The position numbers and the translations under genes are program-made. From Microbacterium paulum (GTDB taxonomy: Bacteria > Actinomycetota > Actinomycetes > Actinomycetales > Microbacteriaceae), in assembly GCF_015707995.1 (NCBI RefSeq), contig NZ_JAAGRY010000037.1:1-34100 (forward strand): DNA of 34,100 nucleotides. The letters run 5' to 3'. This document shows, piece by piece, positions 23,193-30,202 of the stretch (position 1 is its first letter; each line of letters starts with the position of its first letter). Below the pieces are notes generated by a model that ran no database searches, was not told where the DNA came from, and worked only from the letters and a program-made list of their open reading frames with translations.

Positions 23193-24519
23193 GGACCTGA
23201 CTGCGTCAATTCGATCAGAAGGCTCGCGGTCACAGTTCGACGAGGCAGTTCGTGCGTACCGGGCGGGTGCCTACAAATCGGCAACGATTGCCCTGTGGAT
23301 TGCAGTGATCCACGACATCATCGAAAAGGTGCGCACCCTCGCCGAGGACGACGACGCCCAGGCGAAGACGGTCATTGCAGAGCTCGACGCTGCGAGGGCA
23401 AGTCGTAACATTCCCAAACTTCAGCAGATCGAAAACGCCGCGCTTGAGAAGGCGCGAGACGGGTTCGAGCTGATCACGCATCGCGAGTTCGACGAGCTGA
23501 GGCGATTGTACGAGGATCGCAATGCGTGTGCGCACCCGTCCTTCCTGTCCGATATCGAAGATCCATTTCAGCTCACAGAGGAGCAGGTACGAGCTCACGC
23601 ACGATCCGTCGTCGATTCGCTGCTAAGTCAGCCTGCTAAGGTTGGCCGCGCGCTGCTCGATCGATTCTTCACGGACATTCGTAGCAATAGCTGGCCCGAG
23701 GACGACCTGAGCGAGTTCCTGCGAACTCGATACTTTGACCGCTCGAGGTCAACTGGAACTCGTAACCTGCTCACCGCTGGTCTCAAGCTCGCAATCCGTC
23801 CCGGCGACGAATCGAACGTGACTGCCGGGCGATGTGTGGCAACTCTGCACGCAGCGGCGCAGACTGATCGCGGTGCGGTTGATAGCGTTATCCGCTCGGT
23901 CCTCGGCAGGTGGCGGGACTCACTGACGGATCAAGATCTCGCCCGCTGCGTCGGCGCAGTCGGGTCGTTCCGTGCGACTTGGGCGGCGCTCGGCGCGGAC
24001 AACGCCGCGAGAGCGACAACCCTATTTAGGTCTGACACTGGATGGTTGATCGAGAATCGCGCGTTCGCCTCAGGGCCGCCAGCGGACGAGGACGTCTCTA
24101 CCTCATACAGGGACGCGATAGACCGCCTGACGTTTGAGCAAGTCGATGCCCTCACCCGGCGCCCATACAACTCAGTTCAATGGGTCGAACCCGCAGTCAA
24201 GTTCCTGGCTGATTCGCGGTCGTATCGGTCCGCGGAGGAACGCTTGCGAGTCGTGCTCAGGCTTGCGTCCGTTTTGGATCTGGACTCGCTACGCAAGGTG
24301 ACCGAATCGCTCGCTCTCAACACGCAGGTCGCCTACGCGGGTGGAACGAAAACGCTACTCCTTCAGCTGCTGGATGAGACGCTGGCGACGCCCGGGGCAC
24401 GCCGCGTTTGGGTCGAAGCGATGACGAAGTATGCAGGCAACTACGACCGCACTGCCGACGTCTCTGGCGAATACTCATACGAAGAGGTGTCGGCACGACT
24501 GTCAGACGACACAGAGTGA
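23179..24519 (+). CDS. protein with HEPN-like N-terminal domain (R-x4-H)
   Basis: The protein has 446 residues, is largely helical and has no membrane segments. The N-terminal 150 residues look like a HEPN domain: a long helix (FDEAVRAYRAGAYKSATIALWIAVI) and then YEDRNACAHPSF, which holds R114-N-A-C-A-H119, the R-x4-H motif of HEPN ribonucleases. The C-terminal 300 residues are unrecognised. The GTG at 23179 overlaps the EVE-like gene by 14 bp and has AGGGGAAG upstream. HEPN proteins often serve as RNase toxins or abortive-infection effectors, so this may be a back-up effector for the restriction system. The function is inferred. Confidence 0.6.
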   Translation: MQSLEDLTASIRSEGSRSQFDEAVRAYRAGAYKSATIALWIAVIHDIIEKVRTLAEDDDAQAKTVIAELDAARASRNIPKLQQIENAALEKARDGFELITHREFDELRRLYEDRNACAHPSFLSDIEDPFQLTEEQVRAHARSVVDSLLSQPAKVGRALLDRFFTDIRSNSWPEDDLSEFLRTRYFDRSRSTGTRNLLTAGLKLAIRPGDESNVTAGRCVATLHAAAQTDRGAVDSVIRSVLGRWRDSLTDQDLARCVGAVGSFRATWAALGADNAARATTLFRSDTGWLIENRAFASGPPADEDVSTSYRDAIDRLTFEQVDALTRRPYNSVQWVEPAVKFLADSRSYRSAEERLRVVLRLASVLDLDSLRKVTESLALNTQVAYAGGTKTLLLQLLDETLATPGARRVWVEAMTKYAGNYDRTADVSGEYSYEEVSARLSDDTE

Positions 24520-24522
24520 GAT

Positions 24523-24550
24523 CCGGGCCGGTCCAGGGCCGGCAACCCGG
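24523..24550 (+). terminator. hairpin after the restriction-modification operon
   Basis: CCGGGCCGG (24523-24531) pairs with CCGGC-AA-CCCGG (24538-24550 region), with a two-base bulge. It begins 3 nt after the HEPN-like stop and has no U-tract. The remaining 24551-24649 holds only a short ACGAG-CA-CTCGT palindrome near the right att repeat, a possible integrase or Xis arm site. Confidence 0.35.
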
Positions 24551-24649
24551 CTGAAACCATCCACGACCAGCCACCACCAACGAGCACGACTTCCGCGGAA
24601 CCATGCGGCAAACGAGCACTCGTGAGCACCCGTAAACCCGGCGCATACA

Positions 24650-24760
24650 ACTGAAAATCGTGAGGTCACGGGATCGACGCCCGTCGGAGCCACACGGCTG
24701 ATCATTACAATCAGCCCAGAAACCCTCGCCTAGCTTCTACATGGCGGGGGTTTTGCTTTT
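24650..24760 (+). repeat. right attachment-site repeat with partial tRNA-Phe
   Basis: The copy of 13014-13124, with one mismatch at 24695. Its first 43 nt are the 3' half of tRNA-Phe and cannot form a tRNA. Upstream, GCGCA-TACA-ACTGAAAATCG resembles the intact gene's GCGCA-CG-ACTGAAAATCG except for a two-base gain and a changed pair, so similarity reaches into the anticodon stem. It marks the element's right end. Confidence 0.92.
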
Positions 24761-24806
24761 TCCTAGTCGCCCTGAACACCAGCCGCCGCGCCGACGACCA
24801 CGTCGA

Positions 24807-24812
24807 TAGCCT
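24807..24812 (+). promoter_or_regulatory. putative -10 box of the SAM methyltransferase gene
   Basis: TAGCCT is followed by 6 nt (CATGAC) and the GTG start at 24819, with no ribosome-binding site: the leaderless arrangement also seen at hpt and tilS. It lies 47 bp beyond the right att repeat. Confidence 0.4.
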
Positions 24813-24818
24813 CATGAC

Positions 24819-25418
24819 GTGACCGACATCGCGACTGCCTACGCCGTCCGAGCCGCAGAGTATGCCGACACTCTCGGGTCGATAAACGCGGTGCATCCCA
24901 GCGATAGGCAGCTCGTCGACACGTGGTCGAGCAACGTATCCGGCCCCATCCTCGACGCGGGATGCGGGCCCGCCCACTGGACCGATCACCTCCACCGTCG
25001 AGGCCTCGATGTGCACGGCGTCGATATCGTTCCGGAGTTCATCGACAGAGCCCGAGCCGCCTACCCATCCGTCCCGTCCGCCCTTGGCAGCATCGACGAG
25101 ATCGACGAACCCGACGGCTCGCTCGGCGGCATCCTCTCGTGGTTCTCGACGATTCATCACGAGCCACCGCGGATCATGATCCCGCTCCTCGAGTTCGCGC
25201 GAGTCCTCCGCCCGGGCGGCACTCTCCTTCTCGGATACTTCGACGGCGCCGAGGTCGAGCCGTTCGACCACGCCGTCGTCCGCGCCTACCGCTGGCCCGC
25301 GGGTGGGCTGAGCGCAGTGCTCGAGAATGCGGGGTTCGACGTCATCGAGACGCATCGGCGAACCGAGCGCGGCCACCGCGACGTCGGCGCCATCCTCTGC
25401 GAGGTTCGAGCACGCTGA
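24819..25418 (+). CDS. class I SAM-dependent methyltransferase
   Basis: The protein has 199 residues with a methyltransferase-11-type fold: motif I ILDAGCGPAHWT (44-55), the acidic residue after strand 2 (VHGVDIVPEFI), and the post-motif LRPGGTLLLGYFDG (129-142). The substrate is not predictable; it is a small-molecule methyltransferase by type. The GTG start follows a TAGCCT box by 6 nt. It is the first chromosomal gene right of the element. Confidence 0.82.
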   Translation: MTDIATAYAVRAAEYADTLGSINAVHPSDRQLVDTWSSNVSGPILDAGCGPAHWTDHLHRRGLDVHGVDIVPEFIDRARAAYPSVPSALGSIDEIDEPDGSLGGILSWFSTIHHEPPRIMIPLLEFARVLRPGGTLLLGYFDGAEVEPFDHAVVRAYRWPAGGLSAVLENAGFDVIETHRRTERGHRDVGAILCEVRAR

Positions 25419-25456
25419 GCTGATCACCCACCCCAACCCCCACCGATCCGACCTGG

Positions 25457-25462
25457 TACTGT
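25457..25462 (+). promoter_or_regulatory. putative -10 box of the LysM-like gene
   Basis: TACTGT is followed by 7 nt and the ATG at 25470. There is no ribosome-binding site, again suggesting a leaderless mRNA. Confidence 0.35.
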
Positions 25463-25469
25463 CCCGCTC

Positions 25470-26015
25470 ATGAACAGAGGCGAGACGGTGCTGGCGGGAG
25501 TCGCCGGTCTGGTCGTCGTCGGGCTTCTCTCGCTGAGCGCCCCCGTCATCGCCTCGTGGGTCACCGGTTCCGACGTGGCGGAACGCCCGAGCGCGGCGAC
25601 CACGTCGACGCACGCGCCGGCGCCTACCGATACCCCTCTGCCGACGAGCGCTGCCACGGCGACGGCCGATCCGGGGGACGGCGAGTACCAGTCGGTGGGT
25701 GACGGTCTGGTCATTCCCGCACAGGGCTCCGGCGGATGCTCGACGTGGGCGGCAATTCATCCGTACGGTGACCACGATCCGAGCGCGAGGCTCAGAGGAA
25801 CGATCACCGACCTCGGATCGAGAAGCTTCGCCACCGGCACCGTCGGCCTCGACGACGACGGTCAGATCGCCACGTACACGGTCGCCTCCGGCGACACGGG
25901 CTACGGCATCGGCGATCGCCTGTGCATCGACTACATCACCCTCCTCGCCTACAACGGCAAGTTCGCTCCGCCGAACGAGATCCAGCCCGGAGATGTCCTG
26001 ATCCTGCGCCCGTAG
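25470..26015 (+). CDS. membrane-anchored protein with LysM-like C-terminus
   Basis: The protein has 181 residues: an N-terminal membrane segment (about 8-30) with a single hydrophobic anchor or uncleaved signal, a Thr/Ala/Pro-rich linker (37-70), then an extracytoplasmic part. The last 46 residues (ATYTVASGDTGYGIGDRLCI ... IQPGDVLIL) resemble a LysM peptidoglycan-binding module. Two cysteines (C90, C152) could form a disulfide. It is probably a wall-associated protein of unknown role. Confidence 0.72.
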   Translation: MNRGETVLAGVAGLVVVGLLSLSAPVIASWVTGSDVAERPSAATTSTHAPAPTDTPLPTSAATATADPGDGEYQSVGDGLVIPAQGSGGCSTWAAIHPYGDHDPSARLRGTITDLGSRSFATGTVGLDDDGQIATYTVASGDTGYGIGDRLCIDYITLLAYNGKFAPPNEIQPGDVLILRP

Positions 26016-26181
26016 GCATCCGTCTCGGCGACCCCTTCCACCACCGCAGACCCTCAACCGTCACCGACGGCGTGAACCAACCGTTCGCGGCCGCTGAGGC
26101 AGGGGTCCGCCCCGGACGCCCCGTATCGTGGAACCCGCCCGCCGCATCGCGGCGGACGGATCCCCCACGAAGGAGTGGCCC

Positions 26182-27354
26182 ATGCGCATTCGCGGAGCTG
26201 TGCTCGAAGAGGTCGGGCGCGCGCGCCCGTTCGCCGACAGTCGCCCGATCACGATCAGCGATCTCGAGCTCGACGAGCCGGGGCCCACCGAACTGCTCGT
26301 GCGCATCGAGGCCGCGGGCCTGTGCCACTCCGACCTGTCGGTCGTCGACGGCAACCGCGTGCGGCCGACGCCGATGCTGCTCGGGCACGAGGCTGCCGGC
26401 ATCGTCGAACAGGCCGGGGTGGATGCCTCGGCCGCCGGCTTCTCGGTGGGCGATCGCGTCGTGCTCGCCTTCCTGCCTCGTTGCGGGCAGTGCGCGAACT
26501 GCGCCACCGACGGGCGCCTGCCGTGCATTCCGGGCACCGCGGCGAACAACGAGGGCGTGCTGCTCGGCGGAGGCATCCGTCTGCACCGCGCGGCGCCCGA
26601 CGCAACCGACGCACCCGCCACGCCCGGCACACCCGAAGCACCCGCCCCGACGGCCGAGGAAGACGTGCGCCACCACCTCGGCGTCTCGGGCTTCGCCACG
26701 CACGCCGTCGTCGACCACCGCTCGGCCGTCGTCCTGGGGCACGACGTGCCGCCCGAGGTCGCCGCGGTGCTCGGCTGCGCCGTGCTCACCGGCGGAGGCG
26801 CCGTGATGAACGCGGGCGCCCTCGCCCCCGGCGAAGACACGATCGTGGTCGGCCTCGGCGGCGTCGGCATGGCGGCCCTCCTCACCGCCGTCTCACTCGG
26901 CCACGGCCGGGTGATCGGCGTCGACGCGGTGCCCGCCAAGCTCGACCGGGCGCGCGAGCTCGGCGCCGACGCGGTCTACACGCCCGAACAGGCGGTGGAT
27001 GCCGGCATCCGCGCCCCTCTCGTCGTCGAGGCCGCGGGGCACCCGCGCGCCTTCGAGACCGCGTTCGCGCTCACCGCGCCGGGCGGCCGCACCGTGACGG
27101 TGGGCCTGCCTGCTCCCGCCGCGCGGAGCGAGATCTCGCCGCTCACGATCACGGCCGAAGCGCGCACGGTGATCGGTTCGTACCTCGGCTCGGCGGTGCC
27201 CGCCCGCGACATTCCGCGGTACGCGCAGCTGTGGCGCGACGGACGCCTGCCCGTCGAAGAGCTCATCAGCGACACGATCGAGCTCGACGACATCAACGCG
27301 GCGATGGACACCCTCGCCGACGGCCGCGCCATTCGGCAGATCATCAGGTTCTGA
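26182..27354 (+). CDS. zinc-dependent alcohol dehydrogenase (MDR family)
   Basis: The protein has 390 residues. Catalytic zinc ligands are C48 (GLCHSD), H69-E70 (GHEAAG) and C199 (GCAVLTG). The structural zinc cysteines are C101, C104, C107 and C115. The NAD-binding Rossmann motif VGLGGVG starts near 223. It oxidises an alcohol or reduces an aldehyde with NAD(P); the substrate is unknown. AAGGAG lies 6 nt before the ATG, and a TATCGT box at 26124-26129 may be its -10. A Pro/Ala/Thr-rich insertion (about 138-160) is unusual and looks like an expanded surface loop. The nearby aldehyde dehydrogenase could act on its product. Confidence 0.88.
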   Translation: MRIRGAVLEEVGRARPFADSRPITISDLELDEPGPTELLVRIEAAGLCHSDLSVVDGNRVRPTPMLLGHEAAGIVEQAGVDASAAGFSVGDRVVLAFLPRCGQCANCATDGRLPCIPGTAANNEGVLLGGGIRLHRAAPDATDAPATPGTPEAPAPTAEEDVRHHLGVSGFATHAVVDHRSAVVLGHDVPPEVAAVLGCAVLTGGGAVMNAGALAPGEDTIVVGLGGVGMAALLTAVSLGHGRVIGVDAVPAKLDRARELGADAVYTPEQAVDAGIRAPLVVEAAGHPRAFETAFALTAPGGRTVTVGLPAPAARSEISPLTITAEARTVIGSYLGSAVPARDIPRYAQLWRDGRLPVEELISDTIELDDINAAMDTLADGRAIRQIIRF

Positions 27355-27437
27355 TTCGAGGTTTTCGACACCTCGTCCCACTACGCTGTGACCGGCGCCC
27401 CCGCACGGGGTCGGGTGCGTCAGAACGGGGGACACGG

Positions 27438-28610
27438 GTGCGCGGCATCCCTCTGCGTCGGCGCGTGCGCGCGACGCGCGTGATCGGCGCCGTGACGGCG
27501 CTCCTCCTGAGCGCCGGCGCTCTCGCCGCGTGCGCGACCGGATCGACCGATGCCGACGGCCCGGCCCCCTCGCAGACGGCGACGCCCACACCCACCCCGA
27601 CGCCCACGCCGCTCACTCCCGCCGAGCAGCTGCTCGCCGCCAACACGTCGGTGGCGGGAGCGTGCGCGGTGTCGTTCCAGCTCGAGGGCGCGACGATCGA
27701 CCCGCAGCTGCAGGTGCAGGACCACCTGTTCGACCGTCTGCCGATCCCGCGCGCCGCCGGGCGCGCCTTCGCGGGATGGTACGCCGACCCGGCCGCTGCC
27801 GCGGCGGCATCCGCCGATCCCACGACGGGCGCGGCGAACCCCGCCGTGCGCGTCAACGGCTCGCATCTGGTCGCCTGCCCGACGCACCAGCTCACCCTCT
27901 ACGGCGCCTGGACGACGCCGGGCGCGGTCACCGCCGTGGGCGCGCGCGTGCCGATCATGATGTACCACCAGTTCACCGCCAAGCCCGGCGGCGAAGACGG
28001 GTGGCTGCGCGGCAACTACTCCTACATCGAGGACTACCGCGCCACGATGCAGTACATCAAGGACTCGGCGTTCTACCTGCCCACGTGGGACGAGCTGAGC
28101 GCCTTCATCGACGGCGCCCTCTACCTGCCCGACCACTCCGTGATCGTCACCGACGACGACGCCGATCCCACGTGGCTCACGATGGCCTCGCCGATCAACG
28201 AGCAGCTGCAGCTGATGGCGACGTCGTTCGTCATCACGGGCGGCGGCGTGCCGCAGCAGAACCGATTCGTGCTGCAGCGCTCGCACACCAACGACATGCA
28301 CCATGCGGGCGAGAACGGCAAAGGCCTCATGGTGAACCTGCCGGCCGCGCAGGTGGCCGCCGACATGGATGCCTCGGCGAAGGCCCTGCAGGGCGCCGGC
28401 GTCGGCGCGCCCGACTCGCACGAGATCATGGCCTACCCCTTCGGCCACAACAACGACGCCGCCCACCAGGGGCTGACGCAGGCCGGGTTCGAGATGGCGC
28501 GCACGATCGAGCAGGGCTACGTCACTGTCGGCAGCGACAAGCTCACCCTGCCGTGCATCCGCATCAACTACGGCATGGGCGTGCCCGATGTGAAGAAGCT
28601 CATCGGCTGA
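27438..28610 (+). CDS. polysaccharide deacetylase-like lipoprotein with InlB-type repeat
   Basis: The protein has 390 residues with a lipoprotein signal and lipobox ending at C32 (GALAAC), then a (TP)n linker. Residues about 75-155 resemble an InlB B-repeat (GRAFAGWYADP, LTLYGAW), a module of secreted bacterial proteins. The NodB-like part begins at VPIMMYHQF, with later motifs RSHTNDMHH and MAYPFGHNN. The usual catalytic TFDDG is replaced by VTDDDADPTW, so activity is uncertain. The GTG at 27438 is the best start giving a complete signal peptide. It probably modifies, or only binds, wall glycans. Confidence 0.75.
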   Translation: MRGIPLRRRVRATRVIGAVTALLLSAGALAACATGSTDADGPAPSQTATPTPTPTPTPLTPAEQLLAANTSVAGACAVSFQLEGATIDPQLQVQDHLFDRLPIPRAAGRAFAGWYADPAAAAAASADPTTGAANPAVRVNGSHLVACPTHQLTLYGAWTTPGAVTAVGARVPIMMYHQFTAKPGGEDGWLRGNYSYIEDYRATMQYIKDSAFYLPTWDELSAFIDGALYLPDHSVIVTDDDADPTWLTMASPINEQLQLMATSFVITGGGVPQQNRFVLQRSHTNDMHHAGENGKGLMVNLPAAQVAADMDASAKALQGAGVGAPDSHEIMAYPFGHNNDAAHQGLTQAGFEMARTIEQGYVTVGSDKLTLPCIRINYGMGVPDVKKLIG

Positions 28611-28715
28611 CCCCGCACCGGCGCATAACGAACTGACAGATCACACACAGGTCGCGCCATACCGCGTGCCGATACGCTGAGACGACCTTTTCCGCCGTCG
28701 ATTCGCGAGCGCACC

Positions 28716-29843
28716 ATGGACTTGACCGTCATCGTTCCGACCTTCAACGAAGGACCGAATGTCGCGGAGCTCCTCCGCCGACTCGGCTCCTCCCTCGAGG
28801 GACGAGAGTTCGAGGTGGTGTTCGTCGACGATTCGACCGACGACACCCCCGACATCATCCGCGTCGTCGCCGCTGGCGTCGACTTCCCGGTGCGCCTGAT
28901 CCACCGCGACGAGCCCGTCGCGGGCCTCGGCGGCGCCGTGCTCGAAGGCTTCCGGGCCGCCGACTCGCGCTGGTGCCTCGTGATGGACGGCGATCTGCAG
29001 CACCCGCCCGAGGACATCCCCCGCATGCTCGACCGCGCGGCGGTCGGCGACGTCGACATCGTCGTGGCCTCGCGCTACGTCGCCGGCGGCACCGCGGGCG
29101 GCCTCGCGAACGCCACCCGCACCGCGGTTTCGCGGGCCTCGACGGTCCTCACCAAGTCGATGTTCCCGCGCAAGCTGCACGGCTGCACCGACCCGATGAC
29201 CGGGTTCTTCCTCGTCGACCGCGACGCGATCGACCTCGACTCGCTGCGCCCGCGCGGCTTCAAGATCTTGCTCGAGATCCTCGCGCGCCGCCAGCTGCGC
29301 ATCGGCGAGGTGCCGTTCGCGTTCGCGACCCGGTACGCCGGCGAATCGAAGGCGACCTTCACCCAAGGCATCCGCTTTCTCACGCAGCTCACCATGCTGC
29401 GCTTCGGCCGTATGTCGGCGTTCGCCCTCGTCGGCGGCGTCGGCGCGATCGCGAACCTCGTCATCATGTGGGGCCTCATCCGCCTCGGCATGGGGTACAT
29501 CCCCGCCGCGATCATCGCGAGCGAAGTGACGATCATCGGCAACTTCCTGCTGCTCGAATACCTCGTCTTCCGCGACATGCGCGCCGATTCGGGCTCGATG
29601 TGGATGCGCTTCATCAAGTCGTTCGCGTTCAACAACGTCGAAGCGGTCGTGCGCATCTCGGTGCTGCCGCTGCTCGTGCAGGCGCACATTCCGAGCGTGC
29701 TCGCCGCGGCGATCACCCTCGCCGCCGCCTTCGTCGTGCGCTTCGTCTACCACGCCCTGTGGGTCTACGCCCCGAAGCGGGTCTCGGCGAATGCCGCGAC
29801 ACCGGCCGTGCGCGAATCCCGCAGTCGTACCCTGGAATCATGA
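28716..29843 (+). CDS. GT2 glycosyltransferase fused to GtrA-type membrane domain
   Basis: The protein has 375 residues. Residues 1-205 form a GT2 domain of the dolichol-phosphate mannosyltransferase type (VIVPTFNEGPN at the start, VDDSTDDT at 37-44, DGDLQHPP at 91-98). Residues about 233-352 form a four-helix GtrA-like domain with the final F-x-Y-H-A-L-W-V helix. Such fusions make polyprenyl-phosphate sugars and may help flip them for wall or glycoprotein glycosylation. TACGCT at 28673-28678 may be its -10. Its stop overlaps the glutaredoxin start by 4 nt (ATGA). Confidence 0.88.
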   Translation: MDLTVIVPTFNEGPNVAELLRRLGSSLEGREFEVVFVDDSTDDTPDIIRVVAAGVDFPVRLIHRDEPVAGLGGAVLEGFRAADSRWCLVMDGDLQHPPEDIPRMLDRAAVGDVDIVVASRYVAGGTAGGLANATRTAVSRASTVLTKSMFPRKLHGCTDPMTGFFLVDRDAIDLDSLRPRGFKILLEILARRQLRIGEVPFAFATRYAGESKATFTQGIRFLTQLTMLRFGRMSAFALVGGVGAIANLVIMWGLIRLGMGYIPAAIIASEVTIIGNFLLLEYLVFRDMRADSGSMWMRFIKSFAFNNVEAVVRISVLPLLVQAHIPSVLAAAITLAAAFVVRFVYHALWVYAPKRVSANAATPAVRESRSRTLES

Positions 29844-30103
29844 CCTCTTCCTCCGACCAGACCATCACGATGTTCGGCGCCGACTGGTGCCGCGACTGCC
29901 GCCGCACGAAGGCGCAGCTCGACGGGCTCGGCATCGACTACACCTACGTCGACCTCGAGGCCGACCCGGCTGCCGCCGACGTCGCCCGCGAGATCTCGGG
30001 CCGCACGAACATCCCCGTCGTCGTGTACCCGGATGCCTCGCACCACGTCGAGCCGTCGAACGCCGACGTCGAGGCGAAGCTGCGCGAGCTCTCGCTGATC
30101 TGA
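29840..30103 (+). CDS. glutaredoxin/mycoredoxin-like protein
   Basis: The protein has 87 residues with a thioredoxin fold and the active site WCRDC (C17 and C20), a cis-proline region (TNIPVVVYPDASH) and a C-terminal helix. Actinobacterial proteins of this type reduce mycothiol or other mixed disulfides. The ATG overlaps the glycosyltransferase stop by 4 nt. TACCCT ends 6 nt upstream of it and could be a second, leaderless start, but coupling explains expression as well. Confidence 0.88.
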   Translation: MTSSSDQTITMFGADWCRDCRRTKAQLDGLGIDYTYVDLEADPAAADVAREISGRTNIPVVVYPDASHHVEPSNADVEAKLRELSLI

Positions 30104-30202
30104 CGCCGGCGCCGCCCGCTCGGCACCGCGTGGCGAAATCCTTGGGACTGCGTGTCAGCACGGTCGTAGACTGAGCGCGGCCGTTACCCGAAGGAGAGTG
30201 CC

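Larger units (their letters stand above)
13014..24760. mobile_element. integrated AICE-like element in tRNA-Phe
   Basis: About 11.6 kb lies between the two 111-bp repeats. The minus-strand backbone, read from the AT-rich control region toward the left end, is pra-like activator, FtsK/Tra-like translocase, lipoprotein, RepSA-like initiator, excisionase, integrase, then a small ORF, a DUF7662 to GIY-YIG fusion and a DUF6221 gene. Most junctions overlap by a few bases, so it reads as one long operon. The plus strand carries a hypothetical gene and a four-gene NotI-type restriction-modification cluster. This is the pSAM2-type plan: site-specific integration, autonomous replication and FtsK-like double-stranded DNA transfer. 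The integrase, pra and lipoprotein genes are interrupted, so the copy may be unable to move. The restriction-modification part has visibly lower GC than the flanks. Confidence 0.9.
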
